A stretch of 64,000 bases of DNA from WSXY01 sp038325105 (GCA_038325105.1 JBBQIR010000001.1:1-64000), one strand, 5' to 3'. Positions 33,536-43,013 are shown, counted from the stretch's first letter. Notes: generated by a model not told the origin, from the sequence alone. Program-made: numbers and translations.

Positions 33536-34158
33536 TGAGGGAGTGGATACGCGTGTTCAAAGCAGGGCTCTCGGTGGAGAACCCGCTCACTATTCTGATG
33601 ATCGGTCTGTGCGCCACGCTTGCCGTGTCGACGCAGGTTCAGGGCGCTATGTTCATGGGCGTTGCGGTCATCTTCGTGCTTGTGATGAGCAACACGCTCA
33701 TTTCTGCCTTCAGGAAGGTGATTCCCAGCGAGGTGCGGATTCCGGTCTTCATCGTCATAATCGCGTCATTCGTTACGATTGTCGATCTCTTCATGAAGGC
33801 GTTCTTCCCGCCAATCTATGCGGTTCTCGGCATTTGGATACCGCTCATCGTGGTTAACTGCATCATTCTCGGTCGTGCGGAAGCGTTCGCATACCACAAC
33901 TCGGTATGGCTCTCCACGGCAGACGGGCTGGGCATGGGAGTCGGATACTCGATCGTGCTCGTAGTCCTCGCGTTTCTCAGGGAGTTCTTTGGCTCAGGAA
34001 GAATCGAGTTCTTTGGACAGGCCATTCTAAAGATGCCGGCGGGCTATGCCGGGCCGACAATCCTGATGATGTTCCCGGGTGCGTTCATTCTCTTCGGTCT
34101 TATCATCGCCTTGATGCGGTGGCTGAACGAGCGGTCGTCGACTCGAAAGGCGGCCTGA
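33535..34158 (+). CDS. rnfE: Rnf complex subunit RnfE
   Basis: A 207-residue membrane subunit with six helices, homologous to RnfA and to NqrD. GLCATLAVSTQVQGAMFMG, the PLIVVNCIILGRAEAFAY segment and GVGYSIVLVVLAFLREFFG are family features. RnfA and RnfE form the membrane core and hold a buried cluster between conserved cysteines, of which Cys is seen in GLCAT and VNCII. The start shares a base with the rnfG stop. Confidence 0.92.
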   Translation: MREWIRVFKAGLSVENPLTILMIGLCATLAVSTQVQGAMFMGVAVIFVLVMSNTLISAFRKVIPSEVRIPVFIVIIASFVTIVDLFMKAFFPPIYAVLGIWIPLIVVNCIILGRAEAFAYHNSVWLSTADGLGMGVGYSIVLVVLAFLREFFGSGRIEFFGQAILKMPAGYAGPTILMMFPGAFILFGLIIALMRWLNERSSTRKAA

Positions 34159-34159
34159 C

Positions 34160-34780
34160 ATGTCAGCAATCAGTCACTATATGCTGCTCTTCGTCGGCGC
34201 GGCTCTGATCAACAACATACTGCTCACGCGGTTCATCGGACTCTGTTCGTTCTTCGGGATATCGAACAGCATGCATACGGCATTCGGCATGAGTGCTGCC
34301 GTGATCTTTGTCATGATGATGGCGAGCACAACGACGTGGATCGTTTGGGTATTCCTGCTCGCTCCCCTGGGGGTGGGGGAATTCCTCTACATCCCGGCCT
34401 TCATTCTCATCATTGCGGCGCTCGTGCAGTTTGTTGAGCTGTACCTTCGCAAGTACAGCCCGGTTCTGTATCGCGCGATGGGAATCTACCTGCCGCTCAT
34501 CACGACCAACTGCGCTGTTCTTGCTGCAGCGACCGAGGTTGCGAAGCCGGGGTTCTTCAAGATGGCGATGACCTACAACTACACGATTGGCGAGGCGCTC
34601 GTCTACACACTCGGCATCTCATTCGGTTTCGGTTTCGCCCTGATAACGTTCACCGCACTTCGGGAGCGTCTCGACATCGCGCCCGTGCCCCGCGTGCTCA
34701 AGGGCAACCCCATGTCGTTCATCACGGCAGGGCTCTTGTCGCTTGCGTACGTCGGGTTCGCCGGCTGGTTCGGGCTGTAG
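34160..34780 (+). CDS. rnfA: Rnf complex subunit RnfA
   Basis: A 206-residue membrane subunit with six helices, inverted-topology partner of RnfE. NNILLTRFIGLCSFFGIS holds the first conserved Cys and the PLITTNCAVLAAA segment the second. Start one base after the rnfE stop. Confidence 0.93.
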   Translation: MSAISHYMLLFVGAALINNILLTRFIGLCSFFGISNSMHTAFGMSAAVIFVMMMASTTTWIVWVFLLAPLGVGEFLYIPAFILIIAALVQFVELYLRKYSPVLYRAMGIYLPLITTNCAVLAAATEVAKPGFFKMAMTYNYTIGEALVYTLGISFGFGFALITFTALRERLDIAPVPRVLKGNPMSFITAGLLSLAYVGFAGWFGL

Positions 34781-34790
34781 GGGGATGTCG

Positions 34791-35687
34791 ATGCTAGCTT
34801 CAATTCTCAAAGCAGTAGGCGCTCTGGCGTCGCTTGGAGTCGTCGCAGCCGCGATGCTCGCAATCGCGGCCCGAAAGTTCCATGTCGAAGTCGATCCTCT
34901 CGTTGAATCCGTTGCGTCGGCGTTGCCGGGTGCGAACTGCGGCGCGTGCGGGAACCCGTCGTGTTTTGCGGTGGCGGAGGCGATCGTCGCGGGAACGCTC
35001 CCAGCGAACGCATGTATTGCCGGGGGGCAAACTGTCGCGGATGCGGTGGGCCAGCTCGTTGGCGCGGATGCGTGCGATGTCGTCGCGGTCGTTTCAGCCC
35101 GTCACTGTGGCGGCGGAACGAACGCTGCCCGGTCCTACGAATACGGCGGCGTCAAGTCGTGCAATGGCGTCGCGCGCATGGCGGGCGGGCCGCTGGTCTG
35201 TACCGCAGGGTGCATCGGATTCGGCGACTGCTTGCGCGCGTGTCCATTCGACGCTATTGCGATGGACGATCGTGGACTGCCGGTCATCGATGTTGCCAAG
35301 TGCACCGGCTGCGGCATCTGCGTCAAGGAATGTCCGAGGGGACAGATCGCCTTGCTGGAGCTCGTGCCGGATTCGGCGCCCGTGGTCGTTCGCTGCAACG
35401 CGCATGACAAGCCGAAGGACCGTAAGTCGGGCTGTTCGATGTGCTGTATCGCATGCAAGAAGTGCGAGAAGGAGTGCCCGTCCGACGCGATTCACGTGGT
35501 CGATCTGCTCGCGGTCGTGGACTATGAGAAGTGCACGGGGTGTGGAACGTGCGTCTCCGTGTGCCCGCAGAACTGCATCGACCTCTACGCGTCACCCGTT
35601 GTATCTTCGCCCGCGGCCGATGGGCGCGGGAAGCGCGCGGAGGGATTCGCGGCAGAGGTCGCAGTGGCTGCGAGTGAAGGCGAGTAA
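34791..35687 (+). CDS. rnfB: Rnf complex subunit RnfB (polyferredoxin)
   Basis: A 298-residue subunit: an N-terminal membrane helix (about 3-25), a PF04060-type [4Fe-4S] domain (CGACGNPSC with a later Cys in NACIAGG), then a run of ferredoxin motifs CIGFGDCLRACP, CTGCGICVKECP, CIACKKCEKECP and CTGCGTCVSVCP. It is the entry point for electrons from reduced ferredoxin. Start ATG 34791 is chosen over ATG 34785 because GGGGG ends six bases before 34791 and overlaps 34785. Confidence 0.92.
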   Translation: MLASILKAVGALASLGVVAAAMLAIAARKFHVEVDPLVESVASALPGANCGACGNPSCFAVAEAIVAGTLPANACIAGGQTVADAVGQLVGADACDVVAVVSARHCGGGTNAARSYEYGGVKSCNGVARMAGGPLVCTAGCIGFGDCLRACPFDAIAMDDRGLPVIDVAKCTGCGICVKECPRGQIALLELVPDSAPVVVRCNAHDKPKDRKSGCSMCCIACKKCEKECPSDAIHVVDLLAVVDYEKCTGCGTCVSVCPQNCIDLYASPVVSSPAADGRGKRAEGFAAEVAVAASEGE

Positions 35688-35691
35688 GCAC

Positions 35692-36057
35692 GTGACACAG
35701 GCTGACCGGGCTCTCATCATCGTGATTGCCGTCCTCGCGCTGCTGAGCGGCCCTGTGGCGGTTGTCGCATCAGGTCAAGCCAGTGCGGCGACGTTGATTA
35801 TCGAGGGCCCGACCGGTCGTACCGAGGTTTCGCTCGGTGTCGACCGTACGCTCGTTGTCGCCGGTCTCCGCGGTCGTGTTGTCGTTGAGGTTGTCGACGG
35901 TTCCGTACTTGTGACGTCAGCTGATTGTCCGGACCACGTCTGCGTTCACACGGGTGCGATATCACGCCCCGGTTCGGCGATCGTGTGCGTTCCTAATGCC
36001 GTGACGGTTCGGGTTGGGGGTGCGCGAGATGACGGGCTCGATGCTGTCGTCCGCTAG
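35692..36057 (+). CDS. NusG domain II-containing exported protein
   Basis: A 121-residue protein with one N-terminal membrane helix (about 8-30) and an extracytoplasmic NusG-domain-II fold. The pattern CPDHVCVHTGAISRPGSAIVC with a following PNAVTVRV is diagnostic. These proteins are not transcription factors. They are found beside Rnf, ApbE and Gx-type genes in anaerobes and may serve extracytoplasmic flavin or quinone chemistry; the role is unproven. The GTG at 35692 lies 4 nt after the rnfB stop. The gene overlaps the next by 29 nt. Confidence 0.75.
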   Translation: MTQADRALIIVIAVLALLSGPVAVVASGQASAATLIIEGPTGRTEVSLGVDRTLVVAGLRGRVVVEVVDGSVLVTSADCPDHVCVHTGAISRPGSAIVCVPNAVTVRVGGARDDGLDAVVR

Positions 36058-36601
36058 CGTATCTACGCCGGTGACCATGGGTGAGGTACGCATGGGTCGC
36101 GCTTCGCGGGTGGTAACGGCAGGGCTCCTGCTATCGCTCGCGTGCGTTCTCGGTCTCGTAGAAGCGTCATTCGCCGCGCCCTTCGCCGGAGCGAGGCTTG
36201 GCCTGGCGAACATAGCGATCGTCGTGGCTCTGGGCGTTTTGGGTGAGGCTCCTGCGTTGGCCATCGGCATCTTGCGGGTAGTCATCGTCGGACTTGCGAC
36301 CGGTTCGATCTTTGGACCCACGTCGGCGCTGGCGATTGCGGGCGCTCTCGCAGCCTGGTTTGCGATGACTGTTGCGCTGCGGAGTCCGTTCAGATTCTCG
36401 TACATCGGCATCTCGGTCTGCGGAGCGGTTGCGCACGTTCTCGCACAATATGTGGTCGCATCTGTTTTGACCGGAGTCACTGGCGTTCTCTTCCTCGCGC
36501 CGATCGCAGTCGCCATGAGTCTTCTCTTTGGCATTGTGACCGGGTATCTCGCCCGGTACATCATCTCCCGAGTCGAGGTGTCACACCTGTCCGGTAGATG
36601 A
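36029..36601 (+). CDS. Gx transporter / heptaprenyl diphosphate synthase component I family protein
   Basis: A 190-residue membrane protein with about five helices. VEASFAAPFAGARLGLANI matches the start of the Pfam family labelled heptaprenyl diphosphate synthase component I or Gx transporter. Fold features resemble ECF-type substrate-binding subunits. In anaerobes the family occurs next to NusG-domain-II and Rnf or ApbE genes, as here. ATG 36029 follows GGGGG by eight bases; a later ATG at 36077 is possible. Substrate unknown. Confidence 0.75.
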   Translation: MTGSMLSSASVSTPVTMGEVRMGRASRVVTAGLLLSLACVLGLVEASFAAPFAGARLGLANIAIVVALGVLGEAPALAIGILRVVIVGLATGSIFGPTSALAIAGALAAWFAMTVALRSPFRFSYIGISVCGAVAHVLAQYVVASVLTGVTGVLFLAPIAVAMSLLFGIVTGYLARYIISRVEVSHLSGR

Positions 36602-36622
36602 TGATGAAGGGGGGTGGCGCAT

Positions 36623-37285
36623 ATGGCGCCACGCCTGGTCGGCGGAGCAGTCGCTGCCCGCGACCTCGTACTCGACGGCCGCTCTGAGGCCGTCTCAGAT
36701 GAAGCGCTCGTCGGTCTTGTCCTGCACGACGGAGGCGATCAGCTTGGTCGCCTCGTTCTGCGCGAACACCCGATGCCCGAGGGGCTGTGGCGGGTGCGTG
36801 CGGAGGATTTGTGTGTCCACGAGGGCATAGGTCCTGCGCGAGCGGCGTCACTGCTGGCGTGCCTGGAGCTGTCGCGCCGCGCCGCCACGAGTACCGCGAG
36901 CAGTCGACCGGTCGTCTCGACGCCGGAAGACGTGGCAAGACTGTGCGGACCGCAACTCCGTGGCTCGGACAGGGAACATTTCTGGGCGCTGGCGCTCAAC
37001 ACCAAGAACCAGTTGCTCAAGATCATCGAAGTCTCGATCGGAAGCCTCAACGCCTCCATCGTGCACCCCCGGGAGTTGTTCAAGGAAGCAGTCAGAGTCT
37101 CTGCGGCGTCGGTCGTGGTCGTTCATAACCACCCAAGTGGAGATCCGACGCCCTCGGGAGCCGATATCCAGCTCACCCGGCGCCTCGTGAAGGCGGGCGA
37201 CGTCCTTGGTATCGAGGTGCTCGACCACGTGGTCATAGGTGACGGCGTGACTCACGCAAGTCTCCGCGAGCTCGGCCTCATGTAG
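36623..37285 (+). CDS. radC: RadC/YeeS-family JAMM-domain protein
   Basis: A 220-residue protein with an N-terminal helix-hairpin-helix region (EGIGPARAASLLACLEL) and a C-terminal JAMM metalloprotease-like domain with HNHPSGDPTPSGAD (His-x-His plus Asp zinc site). Despite the name, a DNA-repair role is not established for the family. Start ATG 36623 is favoured by AAGGGGGG nine bases ahead. It commonly precedes mreB, as it does here. Confidence 0.9.
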   Translation: MAPRLVGGAVAARDLVLDGRSEAVSDEALVGLVLHDGGDQLGRLVLREHPMPEGLWRVRAEDLCVHEGIGPARAASLLACLELSRRAATSTASSRPVVSTPEDVARLCGPQLRGSDREHFWALALNTKNQLLKIIEVSIGSLNASIVHPRELFKEAVRVSAASVVVVHNHPSGDPTPSGADIQLTRRLVKAGDVLGIEVLDHVVIGDGVTHASLRELGLM

Positions 37286-37286
37286 G

Positions 37287-37307
37287 GTGGCCGCTGGCGG
37301 CGGTCAC
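37287..37307 (+). terminator. Hairpin after radC
   Basis: GTGGCCGC (37287-37294) pairs with GCGGTCAC (37300-37307), 8 bp with one G-U, directly after the radC stop. There is no U-run. It probably separates the rnf-radC transcript from the mre operon. Confidence 0.4.
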
Positions 37308-37328
37308 ACCCGCATCGACCTGCGGTGT

Positions 37329-37382
37329 TGCTATAATGGCAACCGGAAACGGCGGCGTTTACGGCGCCTATTGTGCTACACT
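37329..37382 (+). promoter_or_regulatory. Extended -10 promoters for the mre operon
   Basis: A perfect extended -10, TGC-TATAAT, ends at 37337. A second, TGC-TACACT, ends at 37382. Either would give a leader of roughly 110-155 nt before the mreB TTG start. No consensus -35 is seen for the first. Confidence 0.6.
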
Positions 37383-37501
37383 CACCAGCAATGTGCGTCC
37401 GTGCGCGTGGCATCGCGTGCCGCGCGCTTTGCGTGCGCTCGCAACATGCATGGTTGCGATGACCGCGGCGCGCGCGGACGTTGCTGCGAAAGGAGAGCGC
37501 T

Positions 37502-38542
37502 TTGTCGCTTATAGATATGTTCTTCGGTTCGTGGGCCAGCGACATGGCCGTCGACCTTGGCACTGCCAACACACTCGTCTCGGTGCGCGGACGCGGAATC
37601 GTCCTCATCGAGCCTTCCGTCGTAGCAATCGAACGCGACACGAAGCGCGTCCTCGCGGTCGGCATCGAAGCGAAGCGCATGCTTGGGCGTACGCCGGGGA
37701 GCATCGTCGCTATCCGGCCGCTCAAAGACGGCGTCATCGCCGACTTCGAGGTTACCGAAGCGATGCTGCGCTATTTCATCAACAAGACGCGCGTGAAGCG
37801 CTTTCCGTGGCAGCCGAAGCCACGCGTGGTCGTCTGTGTGCCGTCCGGTGTCACCGAAGTCGAGAAGCGTGCTGTCTTTGAGGCGACGATGCAGGCCGGC
37901 GCCCGTCAGGCGTATCTCATCGAGGAGCCGATGGCTGCCGCTATCGGCGCCGAACTGCCGATCCAGGAGCCGACAGGCAACATGGTTGTCGATATCGGCG
38001 GCGGTACCACGGAGGTCGCGATCATCTCGCTCGGCGGTATCGTTGTTTCGCAGTCGATCCGCATTGGCGGCGACGAGTTCGACGAAGCGATCATCGCGCA
38101 CATCAAGAAGGAATATAACGTTCTCATCGGCGAGCGTACGTCAGAGGAAATCAAGTTCGAGATCGGGTCGGCGTATCCGCTGGCCGAGGAACTCGATGTT
38201 GAGGTGCGTGGTCGAGACCTGCTTACGGGTCTTCCCCGTACGATCCAGCTCTCTTCGGAAGAGATCCGGGTCGCTGTGGAAGAGCCGACAGCCGCAATCA
38301 TCTCCGCCATTAAGGGCACGCTCGAGAAGACGCCCCCTGAGTTGGCGAGCGACATCATGGAGTACGGCATCGTCCTCACCGGTGGCGGGGCGCTCTTGAA
38401 GGCGCTCGACGACCGCATACGTGCGGAGACCGGCATGCCGGTCCATGTTTCGGAGAATGCTCTCATCAACGTCGTCCTCGGATCGGCGATGGCTCTTGAG
38501 GAGATCGACGTGCTCAAGAAGGTCCTCACCGTTACCCGGTAG
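37502..38542 (+). CDS. mreB: Rod-shape actin homologue MreB
   Basis: A 346-residue actin-fold ATPase that guides lateral wall synthesis. Phosphate 1 is AVDLGTANTLV, VVDIGGGTTEVAII is phosphate 2, and IVLTGGGALLKALD is the adenosine motif. IEEPMAAAIGAELPI is also typical. The start is TTG 37502, with AAAGGAG six bases upstream; ATG 37517 would remove SLID. It opens the mreBCD-mrdA-rodA operon, so the cells are probably rods. Confidence 0.94.
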   Translation: MSLIDMFFGSWASDMAVDLGTANTLVSVRGRGIVLIEPSVVAIERDTKRVLAVGIEAKRMLGRTPGSIVAIRPLKDGVIADFEVTEAMLRYFINKTRVKRFPWQPKPRVVVCVPSGVTEVEKRAVFEATMQAGARQAYLIEEPMAAAIGAELPIQEPTGNMVVDIGGGTTEVAIISLGGIVVSQSIRIGGDEFDEAIIAHIKKEYNVLIGERTSEEIKFEIGSAYPLAEELDVEVRGRDLLTGLPRTIQLSSEEIRVAVEEPTAAIISAIKGTLEKTPPELASDIMEYGIVLTGGGALLKALDDRIRAETGMPVHVSENALINVVLGSAMALEEIDVLKKVLTVTR

Positions 38543-38554
38543 GCCGGGCCGCCC

Positions 38555-39412
38555 ATGCGCATCGCTAAGCCAGAACCCAAACGGAGCAACCCCGCGCTGC
38601 TCGTCGCCCTCATCATCGTCTCACTGGTGCTGATCACCGCGTACTTCCGCGAGAGCGATTCCGGGCTGCTCCATCGCACGCGGAAGGTCGCGCTCGCAAT
38701 AACCGCTCCACTTTCGGGAGCCGGCGAAGCGGTCGCGGGCCCCTTTGAGGGCATTGGCGACTGGATCGCCAGCTTCGGCGTTTCGCGGAGCAGTATCGCC
38801 AAGCTGCAGTCGCAGAACGCGGAGCTTCGGGGCCGTCTGGCGGACCTTGAAGAAGCTCGCCAGGAGAACGAACGGTTGCGCGCGCTTGTCGAGTTTGCCG
38901 AGGAGCGAAAACTCACCAAGATCGGGGCTCGCGTTATCGGTCGCCCGACGAGTTCCTGGGAGGGTGTGATCGTCATCGACAGGGGCTCGGCTGATGGCAT
39001 CGTCCAGGGTATGTCTGTCCTGGCGCCACAGGGCCTCGTCGGTCAGATCGAGGAAGTCTCCAAGAACTCATCGCGAGTGCGTCTCATCACCGATCAGGAG
39101 AGTGGCGTGGCCGCGATGATACAGAGCACGCGTGCTGTCGGCGTGGTACGAGGCTCGATCGATCGCACGCTACGTATGGACTTCGTTGACAAGGCCAAAC
39201 TACCGAAAGTCGGTGACGTCGTCATCACTTCAGGACTTGGCGGAATCTATCCTAAGGGGCTCGTGGTGGGCGATGTCATCGCTGTGGATGCACGGCGCGC
39301 GGATCTCTACCCGAGGATATCGCTCACGTCGCGCGTTCCCGTTGGTGAACTCGAAGAGGTCATCGTGCTGCTGGGCACCGTAGTCACCGATGGCACGGGG
39401 GTGATCGAGTGA
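38555..39412 (+). CDS. mreC: Rod-shape-determining protein MreC
   Basis: A 285-residue bitopic protein: an N-terminal membrane helix (about 12-32), a coiled coil (about 75-110, SSIAKLQSQNAELRGRL), and an extracytoplasmic beta-barrel domain (about 120-275) with GVIVIDRGSADGI and VVTSGLGGIYPKGL. It bridges MreB to the wall-synthesis enzymes. Confidence 0.92.
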   Translation: MRIAKPEPKRSNPALLVALIIVSLVLITAYFRESDSGLLHRTRKVALAITAPLSGAGEAVAGPFEGIGDWIASFGVSRSSIAKLQSQNAELRGRLADLEEARQENERLRALVEFAEERKLTKIGARVIGRPTSSWEGVIVIDRGSADGIVQGMSVLAPQGLVGQIEEVSKNSSRVRLITDQESGVAAMIQSTRAVGVVRGSIDRTLRMDFVDKAKLPKVGDVVITSGLGGIYPKGLVVGDVIAVDARRADLYPRISLTSRVPVGELEEVIVLLGTVVTDGTGVIE

Positions 39413-39921
39413 ACCGCGCATGGACGACAGCCGGCGCAATAGCGATCGCTGTGCTGCTCCAGGTCACTATCGCGCCTCACATAGCGCTTCTCGGCGTCGT
39501 GCCGAGTTTCCCTTTGCTGGTTGTCATCACGCTGGCGTTTGTAGACGGGTCGGCACCAGGGGCCGTTGCGGGATTCGCCTGCGGGCTCATGCTCGACCTT
39601 CTTGGCAGCGGTCCTGTCGGTGCTTGGGCGCTCGTGTTGACGATCGTCGGCTATATGACCGGCATGCTCGAGGCCAACGTGTTCGCCGAGGGGTGGCTGC
39701 TACCGGTTACCGTTGCGCTGCTCGCGGGCCTGGTCGCGGAGTTCTCGTACTTGATCGTCATGCTCGTGCTCGGTCTCGACATCGCGTTCTGGACCACTTT
39801 GTGGCAGGTGGTTTTGCCGGGCGGTGTCTACAACAGCGTGCTCGCTCTGCTGCTCTATCCGTGGTTGGCTCGCTTCTTGCGAACCGACAGGACTGTCAGG
39901 TCGTTCCGCCGCCTCGCGTAG
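39409..39921 (+). CDS. mreD: Rod-shape-determining protein MreD
   Basis: A 170-residue membrane protein with five to six helices, typical in length and in the GFACGLMLDLLGSGPVGAWAL motif. The GTG start overlaps the mreC stop by four bases. Confidence 0.88.
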   Translation: MNRAWTTAGAIAIAVLLQVTIAPHIALLGVVPSFPLLVVITLAFVDGSAPGAVAGFACGLMLDLLGSGPVGAWALVLTIVGYMTGMLEANVFAEGWLLPVTVALLAGLVAEFSYLIVMLVLGLDIAFWTTLWQVVLPGGVYNSVLALLLYPWLARFLRTDRTVRSFRRLA

Positions 39922-39969
39922 GCTGAGTGGATTCGCGCGTCGATATCGCACTCCGGGAGCCCTTCACGC

Positions 39970-41892
39970 ATGAACACCTTCCAGCAGCAACTGAAGTCAC
40001 GATTCGCGGTACTCGGGGTCATCGTGCTCCTTGTCCTCGGGTCGCTTCTCGTGCGTCTCTGGTCGATGCAGGTGCTCTCGGGCGAGTCGTACGCGCTTCA
40101 GTCTGAGAACAACCGCATCAGGGAGATCTCGCTTGAGGCGCCGCGTGGCCGGATTCTCGATCGGAAAGGCAAGCCCCTCGTTACGAACCGTGCGACGCTG
40201 GCCGTCTCGGTCGATCCCGCGAACGATCAGGTCAGAAAACTCATTATCCATGCGCAGAGCGAAGCCAAGTCCGACGACCCGACGCGTGCAGAGATCGAGA
40301 GCGTGTTCGGAGGCCTCGCCGACCAGCTGGGCATGACACCTCAGGAAGTATTCGTGAAGGTGGCGGACTCTCAGGTGGAGGCACTTCGTCCCCGCGTGGT
40401 CGCTATCGACGTTCCGCTGGAGATCGTCTCGATTCTCTCCGAGCGGCAGCAGGAATTCCCCGGTGTGCGTATCGATGAGATTGCCGTGCGCGAGTACCCG
40501 AACGGGAGCCTCGCAGCGCACGTCATCGGCTATACCGGGGAGATCTCGGAGAGTCAGTTTGCAGCCTCGGGTGAAGCATCGGGGTACGAGCTCGGTGACA
40601 TCGTCGGCAAGACCGGCGCCGAGGCGCAGTTCGAGAACGTCTTGCAAGGTGACAAAGGCCGACGGCTCATCGAGGTCAACGCCCAGGGTAAACCGCAGCG
40701 CGTCCTTGACGAACAGCCCGCCGTCGCCGGCAGAGACATCCGGCTCACGATCGACATCGACGTCCAGAAGGTCGCCGAGGCGGCGCTTGTCGAGGCACTC
40801 AATGAGGCCCACCGGCAGAACTTCCCGAAGGCCAAGGCCGGCGCGGCCGTCGTCATCGACGTGAAGACGGGCGAAGTACTCGCGATGGCGAGCGTGCCCA
40901 CCTACAATCCCACGGTCTTCCTTGGCGGGGTTAGCACCGATGTCTGGAAGAAGCTCAACGAGAAGACGAGCGAGTACCCCCTCAACAACCGGGCGATCAT
41001 GGCGGCATACCCACCCGCATCGACCTTCAAGGCGGTCACCGGGCTCGCCGGTCTGCAGTACAAGGTCACGTACAGCGGCAAGACGTACACCTGCAACGGC
41101 AAGTGGACCGACATGGGCTCGCAGTGGCCAAAATGGTGCTGGGACCATAGCGGACATGGAACGATCTCATTTGACCGTGGCATCGAAGACTCGTGCGACG
41201 TCGTCTTCTACAACATCGGCTACGAGTTCTACAAACGGAAAGCTGAGGAGCTTCAGGCGTTCTCCCGGTCTTTCGGTCTGGGGTCCGACACTAAGATCGA
41301 CCTTCCCGGTGAGGTGAGCGGCAGGGTACCGGACGCCAAATGGAAGAAGGCCTTCAACGAGAACTACCCCGAGTACCAGCTGTGGCTGCCGGGCGATACC
41401 GTCAACATGGCGATCGGTCAAGGCGACATGCTCGTGACCCCCCTGCAGATGACCACCATCTACGCGGGTATCGCCAACGGTGGCGTCGTCATGCAGCCCC
41501 ATATCCTCAAAGATGTCCTCGCGTCCGACGGCAAGGTCGCCAAATCGTTCGAGCCAGTAGTTCTCGCGGATACGGGCATCTCGGATGCGAACCTGGACAT
41601 CATGCGTCGTGCGCTCGTGCGGGTGACGACGCAGGGCACCGGTGCGAGCGCGTTCCGGGGGTTCGATGCGAGTGTCGCAGGCAAGACGGGTACCGCCGAG
41701 GTCAAGGGCAAAGACGACTACGCGTGGTTTGCCGCCTTCGCACCGGCAACGAACGCGAAGTACGCGGTCGCGGTTGTCATCGAGCAGGGCGGTCACGGCG
41801 GTTCGGTCGCCGCACCGGTCGGACGCAACATACTGGCTAAGCTCCTCGGTCTCCCGGTCGAAACCGTTCACGCTACGGACCTTTCACGATGA
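39970..41892 (+). CDS. mrdA: Penicillin-binding protein 2 (transpeptidase)
   Basis: A 640-residue class B PBP. A membrane anchor (about 10-30) is followed by the dimerisation domain (RGRILDRKGKPLVTNRA) and the transpeptidase domain. Catalytic Ser351 and Lys354 are in PASTFK, the second motif is SCD in EDSCDVVFYNIG, and the third is KTGT near residue 577. It crosslinks lateral-wall peptidoglycan with RodA as glycosyltransferase partner. The order after mreD and before rodA is the conserved elongasome arrangement. Confidence 0.93.
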   Translation: MNTFQQQLKSRFAVLGVIVLLVLGSLLVRLWSMQVLSGESYALQSENNRIREISLEAPRGRILDRKGKPLVTNRATLAVSVDPANDQVRKLIIHAQSEAKSDDPTRAEIESVFGGLADQLGMTPQEVFVKVADSQVEALRPRVVAIDVPLEIVSILSERQQEFPGVRIDEIAVREYPNGSLAAHVIGYTGEISESQFAASGEASGYELGDIVGKTGAEAQFENVLQGDKGRRLIEVNAQGKPQRVLDEQPAVAGRDIRLTIDIDVQKVAEAALVEALNEAHRQNFPKAKAGAAVVIDVKTGEVLAMASVPTYNPTVFLGGVSTDVWKKLNEKTSEYPLNNRAIMAAYPPASTFKAVTGLAGLQYKVTYSGKTYTCNGKWTDMGSQWPKWCWDHSGHGTISFDRGIEDSCDVVFYNIGYEFYKRKAEELQAFSRSFGLGSDTKIDLPGEVSGRVPDAKWKKAFNENYPEYQLWLPGDTVNMAIGQGDMLVTPLQMTTIYAGIANGGVVMQPHILKDVLASDGKVAKSFEPVVLADTGISDANLDIMRRALVRVTTQGTGASAFRGFDASVAGKTGTAEVKGKDDYAWFAAFAPATNAKYAVAVVIEQGGHGGSVAAPVGRNILAKLLGLPVETVHATDLSR

Positions 41893-43013
41893 GGCGCGTC
41901 GAGAGAACTCGCTGGAAAGCGGTGCGCGACTTCGCGAACGCGCCGCTGTTCCTCGCCACTATCGCTCTCATAATCTACGGGTCGATCGTGGTCTCGTCAG
42001 CGACTTCGGGAATGGATGGCGGTCCGGGCCTCTTCAAGCGTCATCTCCTGGGAATCGCCGTCGGCCTCGTACCGATGATCATCGCGTGGGCAATCGACTA
42101 CAAGCTGCTCAAGCACTGGACCGGACCGCTTATGGTTGCCCTGGGACTCCTGCTCATCAGCCCGAGGATTCCCGGACTGGGCGATAGTGCGGGCGGTGCC
42201 ACGTCATGGCTGCAGATCGGCGACATGCGCCTATTCCAGCCGTCCGAGCCCGCAAAACTCGTTCTCATCGTGGCGATAGCTGCGCTGATCGCGGAGTTCG
42301 AGGGTAAGATCGACCGTCCGAAAGATGTGGGACGCATTCTCGGTTACCTCGGCGTCGCTATGGTGCTCATCCTGATGCAGCCCGACCTCGGGACGGGGCT
42401 CATTTTTGTCGCGATCACCATGACGATGCTGCTCGTCGGCGGCATGAAGAGTCGCTATTTTGCGATCCTGGCGGTCGTCGGAGCAGTCCTCATCGGAGCG
42501 GTCCTGGGATTTCACGTGCTGGCGGACTATCAGGAGGATCGTCTGCTTGTTTTCGTAGATCCGGCGCGTGACCCCCGGGGCGCTGGCTACAACCTTGCGC
42601 AGGCGAAGATCGCTATCGGCTCCGGGGGAGTCTCAGGGCAGGGCCTTGGGTCGGGAACGCAGGGTAACCTTCACTTCCTGCCTGAGCGGCATACCGACTT
42701 CATCTTCGCCGTGCTAGGGGAGGAGCTCGGATTCACGGGCGCACTCCTGCTCCTGGGTATGTACCTTGCGTTGCTTGTGACTGCACTTGCGATCGCCGCA
42801 TCATCGAGGGACCTCTACGGTGCGTTGATCGTAGCCGGAGTCATTGGCATGTGGACTTTCCAGATACTGGAGAACATCGGTATGTCGCTGGGTATGATGC
42901 CTATCACAGGGATTCCGCTGCCGTTCCTGAGCTTCGGGAGCTCGGCGATGGTGACGAACCTTGGTGCCGTGGGGCTCCTTCTCTCGGTATGGTCCCGACG
43001 GTACGGCACCTGA
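41889..43013 (+). CDS. rodA: SEDS peptidoglycan glycosyltransferase RodA
   Basis: A 374-residue membrane protein with about ten helices. Signature segments are the LQIGDMRLFQPSEPAKL stretch, the PDLGTGLIF segment and GFTGALLLLGMYLALL. LPFLSFGSSAMVTNLGAVG near the C-terminus is the family hallmark. It polymerises lipid II in the elongasome with PBP2. The start overlaps the mrdA stop (ATGA). Confidence 0.93.
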   Translation: MRRVERTRWKAVRDFANAPLFLATIALIIYGSIVVSSATSGMDGGPGLFKRHLLGIAVGLVPMIIAWAIDYKLLKHWTGPLMVALGLLLISPRIPGLGDSAGGATSWLQIGDMRLFQPSEPAKLVLIVAIAALIAEFEGKIDRPKDVGRILGYLGVAMVLILMQPDLGTGLIFVAITMTMLLVGGMKSRYFAILAVVGAVLIGAVLGFHVLADYQEDRLLVFVDPARDPRGAGYNLAQAKIAIGSGGVSGQGLGSGTQGNLHFLPERHTDFIFAVLGEELGFTGALLLLGMYLALLVTALAIAASSRDLYGALIVAGVIGMWTFQILENIGMSLGMMPITGIPLPFLSFGSSAMVTNLGAVGLLLSVWSRRYGT

